From the NCBI GenBank assembly GCA_038322995.1, contig JBBQGM010000017.1, positions 1 to 58,907 of the forward strand: a stretch of DNA of 58,907 nucleotides, given 5' to 3'. Positions 49,215 to 57,485 of the stretch are shown here, piece after piece. The notes under the pieces are model-generated. The model was not told the origin of the DNA. It saw nothing but the letters and a program-made list of their open reading frames with translations, and did no database searches. How positions within the stretch are numbered: the first letter of the stretch is position 1; each line of letters opens with the position of its first letter. A program made the position numbers and the translations under genes. The stretch comes from QHXQ01 sp038322995 (GTDB taxonomy: Bacteria; Acidobacteriota; Blastocatellia; Pyrinomonadales; Pyrinomonadaceae).

Positions 49215-52133
49215 TCACTTACTTTCAATGCCCGTCCATGCGCCTGATTGAATGAAGCTGGCCCAGTAGTAAGGGTGGTTGTAGTTGCCGGCTTGCGCTT
49301 TGTTGCCGAGCCCGTCGCCAACACCGCGCTGCTCGCCGCCGCTTCGGGTCTGCGCCGTCCCGCGCAGCATCTCAAGTTGCACTTGCCGCAACGCCTCTGT
49401 GCGCCCTTCGCCCTGTTGCAAGCGCAAGTAGTAAGCCTTCATCAAATCTCGCGTGGCCGCGTCCGACACCTGCCAGAGACTCATCACCTGACTCTCGCTG
49501 CCTGCCAAGACTAGCGCGCGGCGCAGACCGTACACGCCATCGCCGTTCTTCACGTCGCCGAGGCCGGTCTCACACGCCGACAGCACGACCAGCTTTGTGC
49601 CCCACAGATCGAGCGCGCTGGCTTCGGCGGCGGTCAGCACACCATCTTCGTTTGTGCCACTCCGGCGCTGATTGACACCCGCCAGAATCAAGCCGGAATG
49701 CAGCAGCAAATTCTCGCCCGGCGTAATGCCTGCGGGCGCGGCGGCCGGCCCGCTTTGCGCGGTTGTGGGGCTCAGACCAAGCCCACGCCCCTCAGCTTGC
49801 CGGGGTTGATCCGTGAGAAAGAAACCATGCGTGGCGATATGCAGCAGGCGCGGGCTGTGAATTTGTTTTAACGCCGCCTCGGTGGCTGCGGCGGACATTA
49901 ACACGCGCGCACCGGGCAGCAAGGCGCTCAAAGTTTTGGCTTCTTCCGCCGTGCCGGGCAGCGGCGCATAATGCACCTTACTAAAATCAAGCGCGTTGAA
50001 ATTAACGGCGCGTTGCGTGGCCACCGCCAGCGTTTCAGTCTGGCTGTTGGTGCTGTCATCGTACAGCGGATTGGCCAGCACCAGGGGTGGCTGCTGACTT
50101 TCGCCCGCGACCTGCCCGCGCAGCAGATCGCGTCCGCTCGTTAGATAAGTGAGCGTGTAATCTTCGATGAGATATTTGCCGCGCTCATCCACCAGCGCGG
50201 CGAATGGAATCAGATTCAACGCCCCATCCGGCGAAAGGAAAATGCGCCGCGTCGGGCCGAGCAATGCGCGCACGGGCCGCATCACCTGTTCATCGACGGC
50301 GCGGGCCGCGGCCTTAACCGCCGCGACCTCCCCGGCCGCCGCGCGCTTGTTATCACGCAGCGCCTGGCGCAGCGTCTCAACGTTCGCCTCAATCGCCGCC
50401 GCTTCACCCAAATCAACGAACTGCGGCTCGCCCGCCCGCCCAATGACGTAAGCGACATACCGCGCCGCGCCGTACTTTCTCTCGCCCGGCCGCACTTTCG
50501 CGTTATAAAGCCGGTACGAGAGGATTTCGATTAATGAGGCATCGGCGGGCAGCGCCGCTTGCACGTTCGTCAGGGTGACAGGCTGCGCCTGCGCACGAAA
50601 CTCCGCACTCCGGCGGCTGATGATGGCTTCCAACTTTTCGGTCTCTTCCACAAGCGCGCCAAGTTGCTGTTGGCGCGCGGCCAAAGGCAGCTCGCCGCCT
50701 GTGCCGCCAAGTTGCAGATTGGCGAGTTGCGCCCGTTTGGTGGCGAGTTGATCAAGCAGCTTTTGATCTTCTGGGGCGGCGCGCCGACGGAGCGCCGCGA
50801 TTTGATCGGTCATCGCATCGAGCGCGCGGCCTTTGCGGCGCAGAATGGTCGTTAAAGCCAGCCGCGCCGCCGCCACACTTTTGGGCGCGTCTTTGGTATT
50901 GAGCGAGAGAATGGCATCTGTCTCACCGGCGAGGGTGTCGAGGTAAAGTTGTTTCTGCTTTTCTGAGCCGGTGACTAGCAGTAACGCGATGTTCTGTTCG
51001 CGGATCTCAGCAGCGCGGCTCAGTTCGGTTAGCGCGCGTTCATAATCACCTTTGGCTTCATACAGCGTGACCAGATTGTCGAGCGTCTCCGCAATAGTAG
51101 AATGTTCCGGGCCCAACGCTTTCTCGCTGATCGCCAGCGCCCGTTGATACAGCGACTCGGCCCGCCCGTAGTCGCCTTTGCTCTGATACAGCAAGGCTAA
51201 ATTGCTGAGCAACGTGGCCACATCGGGATGTTCCGGGCCCAATACTTTCTCATAGATCGCCAACACCCGCTGATACAGCGGCTCGGCCCGCTTGTAGTCC
51301 CCTGTTGTCTGGAACAGCGCGGCCAAATTGTTAAGCGACGCGGCCACATCAGGGTGTTCTGCGCCCAACACCTTCTCTCGAATTGCCAATGCTCGTTGAT
51401 ACAACGGCTCCGCCCGGCCGTAGTCGCCTGTGAGGTCATACAGTACGGCTAAATTGTTGAGTGCCACTGCGACATCAGGGTGTTCCGGGCCCAACGCCTT
51501 CTCATTGATGGCCAGCGCCCGTTGCAACAGTGACACGGCCCGCCCGTAATCGCCTTTGGCTTGATACAGCGCGGCCAGATTGTTAAGCAACGCGGCCACA
51601 GCGGGATCGTTCGCGCCCGACACTTTCTCCCGGATTGCCAACGCGCGTTGATACAACGGCTCGGCCCGGCCGTAGTCGCCTTTGGTGTCGTACAGAAACG
51701 CCAGATTGTTGAGCGCGGTGGCCACATCAGGATGTTCCGGGCCAAAGGCTTTCTCATAGATCGCCAGCGTGCGTTGATACAGCGGCTCGGCCCGCCCGTA
51801 ATCGCCTTTGGTGTCGTACAGCACGGCCAGCATATTGAGTGACTGTGCGACATTGGGATGTTCCGCGCCCAATACTTTCTCTCTGATGGCCAGAGCGCGT
51901 TCAGCTTGCGGGATGGCTTCGTCATACCGGCCGGCTTCGTATAGCTGAACGACTATGCCGTTGAGTCGCTGCGCTTCCGCCAAATCTTCCGCCTGCGCGG
52001 AGACGCTAACGGGTGCGCCCCACCACAATGCGCCGCAGAGCGCCAACAGCAGCGCGCCCCTGTGCCAATTCTGTCTGTGTCGCAAAATGATGTTCGTGCC
52101 TCTGTTAAAGCTCGACCGACAAGCAAAGCGCAA
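49215..52133 (-). CDS. Exported TPR-CHAT protein (caspase-like protease domain)
   Basis: A 972-residue protein from a TTG at 52133, directly after the ABC ATPase stop. An apparent signal peptide (about 25-47) is followed by about eight 42-residue TPRs (60-380, kinesin-light-chain type, AEPLYQRALAIREKVLGAEHPDV), a coiled linker (400-560) and a CHAT domain (about 600-972). The CHAT catalytic pair is present: His in LHIATHGFF and Cys in VVLSACETGLG. CHAT proteases are used in stress or defence pathways and in secreted processing; here the signal peptide points to the periplasm. It separates the nucleoside ABC ATPase from its permeases. Confidence 0.9.
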   Translation of the reverse strand: MRFACRSSFNRGTNIILRHRQNWHRGALLLALCGALWWGAPVSVSAQAEDLAEAQRLNGIVVQLYEAGRYDEAIPQAERALAIREKVLGAEHPNVAQSLNMLAVLYDTKGDYGRAEPLYQRTLAIYEKAFGPEHPDVATALNNLAFLYDTKGDYGRAEPLYQRALAIREKVSGANDPAVAALLNNLAALYQAKGDYGRAVSLLQRALAINEKALGPEHPDVAVALNNLAVLYDLTGDYGRAEPLYQRALAIREKVLGAEHPDVAASLNNLAALFQTTGDYKRAEPLYQRVLAIYEKVLGPEHPDVATLLSNLALLYQSKGDYGRAESLYQRALAISEKALGPEHSTIAETLDNLVTLYEAKGDYERALTELSRAAEIREQNIALLLVTGSEKQKQLYLDTLAGETDAILSLNTKDAPKSVAAARLALTTILRRKGRALDAMTDQIAALRRRAAPEDQKLLDQLATKRAQLANLQLGGTGGELPLAARQQQLGALVEETEKLEAIISRRSAEFRAQAQPVTLTNVQAALPADASLIEILSYRLYNAKVRPGERKYGAARYVAYVIGRAGEPQFVDLGEAAAIEANVETLRQALRDNKRAAAGEVAAVKAAARAVDEQVMRPVRALLGPTRRIFLSPDGALNLIPFAALVDERGKYLIEDYTLTYLTSGRDLLRGQVAGESQQPPLVLANPLYDDSTNSQTETLAVATQRAVNFNALDFSKVHYAPLPGTAEEAKTLSALLPGARVLMSAAATEAALKQIHSPRLLHIATHGFFLTDQPRQAEGRGLGLSPTTAQSGPAAAPAGITPGENLLLHSGLILAGVNQRRSGTNEDGVLTAAEASALDLWGTKLVVLSACETGLGDVKNGDGVYGLRRALVLAGSESQVMSLWQVSDAATRDLMKAYYLRLQQGEGRTEALRQVQLEMLRGTAQTRSGGEQRGVGDGLGNKAQAGNYNHPYYWASFIQSGAWTGIESK

Positions 52134-52137
52134 TCAC

Positions 52138-53655
52138 TCAATCACTCTTGCCGCCGGTCATCAACAAACCAATTTCTTCGAGCGTCGCGACCGCCGGATC
52201 AACTTCGCCCACAATTTTGCCAGCATGAATAATGAGCAGCCGATCCGCGAGCGAGGTCACTTCCTCCAACTCGGCGGAGACGAGCAGCACGGCGCAGCCT
52301 TCATCGCGCAGGCGCACGAGTTTGCTATGAATGAACTCAATCGCGCCGATGTCCACGCCGCGCGTCGGCTGCGCGACGAGCAGGAGTTTTGGTTGCAAGA
52401 CGAACTCGCGCCCGATGATCAACTTCTGTTGATTACCGCCGGACAAAGCACGCGCCGGCAGCTCGGAATTCGCGGGGCGCACGTCGAAGTCTGCGATGAT
52501 GCCGGCGGTGCGCTTGCGGATCGCGCCGTCATCCATCAGCACGCCGCCGGGGCCGGCCGTGACGGGTGGACGATAGTGGACGCCCAGCACCGCGTTCTCA
52601 TTGAGATCGAAATCGAGCAACAGCCCGCGCCGGTGCCGATCTTCGGGAATGTGCGCGATGCCCAACTCGCGCCGCGCCCGCGCATCCCGGCGCGTGATGT
52701 TCTGCCCCAGATACCCTATCTCGCCGGTCATCTGCGCCGGCGGCACAAGACCGGCGAGCGCCTCGATCAATTCGGTCTGCCCGTTACCCTCCACGCCCGC
52801 GACACCGACGATCTCGCCCGCCCGCACCTTGAACGATACGCCATCCAGCCGCCGCGTTTTATCGCGCCCCGTCACGACTAAATTGTGGACATGCAAAACG
52901 GTCTCACCCGCTTCTGCCACAGGCTTCTCAACGCGCAGTAGCACGTCGCGGCCGACCATCAAGCGCGCCAAGGCCGCCGCGTTCGTCTCGCTCGTCTTAA
53001 CCTGCCCGACGACGCGCCCGTCGCGCATTACCGTCACCTCATCCGAGATGGCCAGCACTTCATCCAGCTTATGCGTGATGATGACGACCGTCTTGCCTTG
53101 CTCGCGCATCTGGCGCAAAATGGCGAACAATTCTTCCACCTCTTGCGGCGCAAGCACGGCCGTCGGCTCGTCCAGAATCAACAGCCGCGCCTCGCGGTAC
53201 AAAGCTTTCAGCAGTTCGACGCGCTGTTGTTGCCCAACAGACAAATGCTCAATCGTCGCGTGCGGATCAATCGCCAGCTTGAATTCTTCCGATAGCGCGC
53301 GAATGCGCGCGGCCGCCTGGTGCAGATCGAGCGCGACTACGCCGCCCGGCTCTGCACCCAGCACGATGTTCTCGGTCACGGTCATCGGCTCGATCAACAT
53401 GAAGTGTTGATGCACCATGCCGACGCCGAGCGCGATGGCGTCGTGCGGCGTCTGGATGCGCCGGGCTTGCCCGTCCAGCACGATCTCGCCGTCGTCAGCG
53501 GTATAAAAGCCATAAGCGATGCGCATCGCGGTGGACTTGCCCGCGCCGTTCTCGCCCACGATGGCGTGGATCGTGCCCGGCTTGACCGTGATGCTCACGC
53601 GGTCGTTCGCCAATACGTCGCCGAAGCGCTTGGTGATGTTCTTCAGTTCAAGCAT
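52138..53655 (-). CDS. Nucleoside ABC transporter ATP-binding protein, two ABC domains
   Basis: A 505-residue tandem ATPase of the sugar/nucleoside type (YufO-like). First ABC domain: Walker A GENGAGKS, signature LSVGQQQR, Walker B LILDEPT. Second: GVEGNGQT with the usual altered Walker A and signature LSGGNQQ. Energises nucleoside uptake with the BMP protein and permeases. Five-prime flank contains a heptamer hairpin. Confidence 0.95.
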   Translation of the reverse strand: MLELKNITKRFGDVLANDRVSITVKPGTIHAIVGENGAGKSTAMRIAYGFYTADDGEIVLDGQARRIQTPHDAIALGVGMVHQHFMLIEPMTVTENIVLGAEPGGVVALDLHQAAARIRALSEEFKLAIDPHATIEHLSVGQQQRVELLKALYREARLLILDEPTAVLAPQEVEELFAILRQMREQGKTVVIITHKLDEVLAISDEVTVMRDGRVVGQVKTSETNAAALARLMVGRDVLLRVEKPVAEAGETVLHVHNLVVTGRDKTRRLDGVSFKVRAGEIVGVAGVEGNGQTELIEALAGLVPPAQMTGEIGYLGQNITRRDARARRELGIAHIPEDRHRRGLLLDFDLNENAVLGVHYRPPVTAGPGGVLMDDGAIRKRTAGIIADFDVRPANSELPARALSGGNQQKLIIGREFVLQPKLLLVAQPTRGVDIGAIEFIHSKLVRLRDEGCAVLLVSAELEEVTSLADRLLIIHAGKIVGEVDPAVATLEEIGLLMTGGKSD

Positions 53656-53660
53656 AAAGG

Positions 53661-53737
53661 CAGAGGTTAGAGGTCAGAGGTCAGAGGTTAGTGAAGTCAA
53701 AAGCGCTGACCTCTAACCTCTGACCTCTGATCTCTGT
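53661..53737. repeat. Inverted AGAGGTC heptamer arrays
   Basis: AGAGGTT AGAGGTC AGAGGTC AGAGGTT on the left (53661-53691) and its inverted counterpart on the right (53707-53737), 27 of 31 paired identically, with a 15-base loop. It fills the whole gap between the binding-protein stop and the ATPase start. The sequence right before the ATPase ATG (CCTCTGCCTTT on the minus strand) recurs before ispF. Confidence 0.85.
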
Positions 53738-53738
53738 G

Positions 53739-54794
53739 TTACTTCGCCATCGCGTCCGTGACTTTGATCTGCCCGGCCACGATCTTGGCCTTCGCGGCGT
53801 CCACTTCTTTAAGCACATCGGGCGGGATCAGTTTCGTGTTGTAGTTGTCGAGCGCGTAGCCGATGCCGTTGTTGTCGAGACCAAAGACGTGCAGCCCGCC
53901 CTGGAAATGACCGGCCACCGTGTCGCCCACGATCTGATAGACCGCGTTATCCACGCGCTTGACCATGCTTGTCAACACGAAGCCGGGCTTGACCCAGTTC
54001 TGGTTCGAGTCCACGCCGATGACGAGTTTGTTGTATTGTTCGGCGGCGTCGAACGCGCCGAGGCCGGAGTTGCCAGCGGCGGTGAAGATCACGTCCGCGC
54101 CTTTGCCAATCTGCGCGACGGCAAGCTCTTTGCCTTTGCCCGGATTGTTCCACGCGCCATCGTTCACGCCGACGTAATTCTCGATTACCTTGATGTTTGG
54201 ATTAACCGACTTCGCGCCTTCCTCGTAGCCCTTCTCAAAGCGATGGATGAGCGGGATGTCCATGCCACCAATAAAGCCGAGCGTGTTAGTCTGCGATTTT
54301 CGGGCGGCGATCATACCGACGAGGTACGAGCCTTCATGCTCCTTAAAGACGAGCGACGCGGCGTTGTCGGCAAACTGGCCTTCAACGGGCTGGCCCTGCG
54401 CGTCGCGCTTGAAGATCAACCCGTCGATGATGGCGAAATGCAGATTCGGATAATCCGAGGCCACGTCCTGCATGATCGGCGCTTGCGCAAAGCCGACGCC
54501 GATGATCAAATCATAGCCGCGTTCGGCGAAGGCGCGCATGGCCGGTTCAATCGATGTTGGGTCGCCCGGCTCAACGTCGCGCAGCACAATCGGGTAATCC
54601 TTCGCGGCGCGCTTCACGCCTTCCCACGCAGAGGCGTTGAACGAGCGGTCGTCCTTGCCGCCGATGTCGAAGACGATGCCCACGCGCATCTTCGTGTTGT
54701 CTTCCGTGCCGGCCCGTCCCAGATTACAGGCGGGCGCTACCACGAGCGCGCAGAGGCACAAGAGCGCAAGCAGCATCGTGCCGTTTAATTTCAT
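53739..54794 (-). CDS. BMP family nucleoside ABC transporter substrate-binding lipoprotein
   Basis: A 351-residue lipoprotein: MKLNGTMLLALLCLCALVVAPAC gives a lipobox, then the BMP domain (VGIVFDIGGKDDRSFNASAWEG, DLIIGVGFAQAP, GMIAARKSQTNTLGFIGGMD). It captures nucleosides for the ABC transporter. ATG 54794 overlaps the deoA stop by one base (TGATG). Confidence 0.95.
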   Translation of the reverse strand: MKLNGTMLLALLCLCALVVAPACNLGRAGTEDNTKMRVGIVFDIGGKDDRSFNASAWEGVKRAAKDYPIVLRDVEPGDPTSIEPAMRAFAERGYDLIIGVGFAQAPIMQDVASDYPNLHFAIIDGLIFKRDAQGQPVEGQFADNAASLVFKEHEGSYLVGMIAARKSQTNTLGFIGGMDIPLIHRFEKGYEEGAKSVNPNIKVIENYVGVNDGAWNNPGKGKELAVAQIGKGADVIFTAAGNSGLGAFDAAEQYNKLVIGVDSNQNWVKPGFVLTSMVKRVDNAVYQIVGDTVAGHFQGGLHVFGLDNNGIGYALDNYNTKLIPPDVLKEVDAAKAKIVAGQIKVTDAMAK

Positions 54795-56116
54795 CACGTG
54801 ATTACTTCCTTGATCAGTTGGAGCGGAACCGTGGGGGCCTCTGCGCCGATTGTGTACGCCGCCTGAATGCGCGCGGCGGTCATGGCCGCTTGCGCCTCGT
54901 CGCGACAGTAGAGCATGCCGAGCGCGTCGCCCAGCGCCACCTCGTCGCCATGCCGGGCGGCGGCCATGAAGCCAATGGCGTGATCGATCTTGTCCCTTAC
55001 CAACACCCGCCCGCCGCCGATGGCCGCAACGGCGAAACCGATCTCGGCCGCGTCCACTTTCGTAATAAATCCTGCGCGCGGCGATTCTACCTTAACCGCA
55101 CGCAAGCCCGAAACTAATAACCGCGCCGGTTCGTCGCACACGCGCACATCGCCGCCCTGCGCCGCGACGTTCGCGCGGAAACACTCCAACGCTGCGCCCG
55201 AGGCAAGCGCTTGTTGCACACGCGCCCGGGCCGCAGCAAGCGATGACTCGCGACCCGCGAGCGCGACCATGCGCGCCGATAATTCGAGCGACAAATCAAG
55301 CACAGGCAATGCACGCTCGTGCCCCTCGCCGCGCAGTAGCTCAAGGCACTCCTGCACTTCGAGCGCATGCCCGACCGCGCGGCCCAACGGCTGATTCATA
55401 TCCGTTAACAACGCCTCGGTGCGTACGCCCGCACCGTTGCCGGTGGCGACGAGCGCGCGGGCCAACGCACGCGCACGCGCTTCCTCGCGCATGAACGCGC
55501 CCGTGCCTGTCTTGACATCCAGCACAAGCACATCAAGCCCGGCCGCCAGTTTCTTCGACATAATCGAAGCGACGATCAGCGGGATCGCTTCGACCGTCGC
55601 GGTCGCGTCGCGCAACGCATAGAGCGTGCGGTCGGCGGGCGCGATCTCGCGCGTCTGGCCCATCATCGCAAACCCGACCCGGCGCAAAATGTCTCTGAAC
55701 TCGGCGAGCGCCAGTTGCACGCGATAGCCGGGGATCGCTTCGAGTTTGTCGAGCGTGCCGCCCGTATGCCCCAAGCCGCGCCCGGAGATCATCGGCACAC
55801 ACACGTCGCATGCGGCCACGAGCGGCGCGATCAAGAGCGAGGTCTTGTCGCCAACGCCGCCGGTTGAATGCTTGTCGGCTTTTGGTTTGTCTATATCGGA
55901 GAAATCAAGCACTTCGCCCGAATGCAGCATCGCCCGCGTGAGCGCGCCCTGCTCCGCGTCCGTCATGCCGCGCCAGTAGATCGCCATCAACAGCGCCGTC
56001 GCCTGATAGTCCGCGAACTCGCCCGTCGTCACACCGCGCGCGAAGAACTCGATCTCCTCGCGCGACAACTCACCGCCGTCACGTTTGCGTCTGATGATGT
56101 CTTGCGGGTTGAGCAT
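54794..56116 (-). CDS. deoA: Pyrimidine-nucleoside (thymidine) phosphorylase
   Basis: A 440-residue phosphorylase: KHSTGGVGDKTSL phosphate motif, ISGRGLGHTGGTLDKLEAIPG signature and VLDVKTGTGAFM are intact. It cleaves thymidine or uridine with phosphate. ATG 56116 (MLNPQDIIRRKRDG) chosen over the ORF extension to 56128. First in the deoA-BMP-ATPase run. Confidence 0.95.
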   Translation of the reverse strand: MLNPQDIIRRKRDGGELSREEIEFFARGVTTGEFADYQATALLMAIYWRGMTDAEQGALTRAMLHSGEVLDFSDIDKPKADKHSTGGVGDKTSLLIAPLVAACDVCVPMISGRGLGHTGGTLDKLEAIPGYRVQLALAEFRDILRRVGFAMMGQTREIAPADRTLYALRDATATVEAIPLIVASIMSKKLAAGLDVLVLDVKTGTGAFMREEARARALARALVATGNGAGVRTEALLTDMNQPLGRAVGHALEVQECLELLRGEGHERALPVLDLSLELSARMVALAGRESSLAAARARVQQALASGAALECFRANVAAQGGDVRVCDEPARLLVSGLRAVKVESPRAGFITKVDAAEIGFAVAAIGGGRVLVRDKIDHAIGFMAAARHGDEVALGDALGMLYCRDEAQAAMTAARIQAAYTIGAEAPTVPLQLIKEVIT

Positions 56117-56140
56117 AAATAGTTGCACAAGAACTAATCG

Positions 56141-56629
56141 CTAAGCTTTAACATCTGTTCTTTCGAGCAGCACGACCGCCTGCACCATCACAGCCCGCGA
56201 CTCGCCGACGGCGTCCAGGCCTTCGCCGGTTTTCGCTTTAACGCTCACACAGTTCACGTCCACGGCGAGCGTCTGCGCCAACTTTTCGCGCATGACTTGA
56301 ATGTAAGGGCGCAGGCGTGGACGTTCCAGCATAACCGTGGCGTCCACGTTGCCAACCGCGTAACCGCTCTGGCGCGCGAGCCAGACGACGCGCGCCAAAA
56401 GTTGCAAACTGTCGGCATTTTTCCAACGCGGATCACGGTCGGGGAAATGCACGCCCAGATCGCCTTCGCACATCGCACCGAGGATCGCATCCGCAATCGC
56501 ATGCGCCAGCGCATCAGCATCCGAGTGCCCTTCCGCCCCGCGCGCAGACTCAATAGCCACACCGCCCAAAATCAATGGCCGCCCTTCCGACAATCGATGC
56601 GTGTCATGTCCGATGCCGATGCGAAACAT
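56141..56629 (-). CDS. ispF: 2-C-methyl-D-erythritol 2,4-cyclodiphosphate synthase
   Basis: A 162-residue trimer subunit: GIGHDTHRL and GHSDADALAHAIADA metal motifs and KTGEGLDAVG near the end. Fifth step of the MEP isoprenoid pathway. Same strand as ispD, separated by a 66-base hairpin-forming gap. Confidence 0.96.
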   Translation of the reverse strand: MFRIGIGHDTHRLSEGRPLILGGVAIESARGAEGHSDADALAHAIADAILGAMCEGDLGVHFPDRDPRWKNADSLQLLARVVWLARQSGYAVGNVDATVMLERPRLRPYIQVMREKLAQTLAVDVNCVSVKAKTGEGLDAVGESRAVMVQAVVLLERTDVKA

Positions 56630-56633
56630 AAAG

Positions 56634-56692
56634 GCAGAGGTGGCGGTTAGAAGTAGAGGCTAGCAAGTCTTTAACTGACCTCCCACCTCTGC
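56634..56692. repeat. Hairpin between ispD and ispF
   Basis: GCAGAGGTGGCGGTTAG (56634-56650) pairs with 56675-56692 (inverted, one gap and one mismatch). It fills the gap, and the bases next to the ispF ATG (CCTCTGCCTTT on the minus strand) match those before the ABC ATPase at 53655. Confidence 0.65.
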
Positions 56693-56695
56693 GCT

Positions 56696-57388
56696 CTAAC
56701 TTCTTGTCTCAAACTCCCGCGCCAGAATTTCCGCGAGCGCAAAGTCTGCGGGGCACGTGAGCTTGATGTTGCGCGGGTCGCCTTCGATGGCGGTGACGGC
56801 GATGCCGAGTTGTTCGACGAGCGCGCTGTCGTCCGTCGCGGTCAGTTTGTTCGCGTGCGCGTGCGCGTATGCCCGGCATAATAGTTCGTAACGAAAACAC
56901 TGCGGCGTCAGCGCGCGATACAACCCGGCGCGGGGCAACGTGCGCGTAACGTGCCCGGCGTTAAGCTCTTTGATCGTATCCACGACGGGTGCGACCAACA
57001 GAGCCGCGCCATCGCGTTCGGCAGCACGTACCGTGCGGTCGATCTCGGCGGCGGTGACGAAGGGGCGCACGCCATCATGCACGGCGATGATCTCAACCGC
57101 TGCGTTCCCTACGGCCGCCAACCCGCGCGCGACCGACTCGGTGCGCGTCGCGCCGCCCGCAACCACGTGCGCGCGTTTGCGCAGTCCGTAGCTTTCAATC
57201 TTTGTTTGAAACTCATGCGTCTCCGCTGCTGGCAAAACGATGATGCAGGCAGCAATGGTCGCGCTCTGCTCAAACCGGCGGAGGGTGTGGACGATGACGG
57301 GCGCACCGGCGAAGGCAAGAAACTGTTTCGCGCGCTCGCCGCCCATGCGCGTCCCTTGTCCGGCGGCGACGATGATCGCAACATTCAT
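56696..57388 (-). CDS. ispD: 2-C-methyl-D-erythritol 4-phosphate cytidylyltransferase
   Basis: A 230-residue enzyme: nucleotide-binding VAAGQGTRMGGERAKQFL at the N-terminus, VHDGVRPF and the later LTCPADFALAEIL region. Third MEP step; partner of ispF downstream. A GTCACTC heptamer run (57455-57473) lies upstream. Confidence 0.95.
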   Translation of the reverse strand: MNVAIIVAAGQGTRMGGERAKQFLAFAGAPVIVHTLRRFEQSATIAACIIVLPAAETHEFQTKIESYGLRKRAHVVAGGATRTESVARGLAAVGNAAVEIIAVHDGVRPFVTAAEIDRTVRAAERDGAALLVAPVVDTIKELNAGHVTRTLPRAGLYRALTPQCFRYELLCRAYAHAHANKLTATDDSALVEQLGIAVTAIEGDPRNIKLTCPADFALAEILAREFETRS

Positions 57389-57485
57389 TGGAAACCAGTA
57401 ACGAGGGCCACCTGTCCAGCTTATAGTTAAAGCTAAACGCTAACAGCTTATCGTGTCACTCGTCACTCGTCACCTGGCACTGTTC

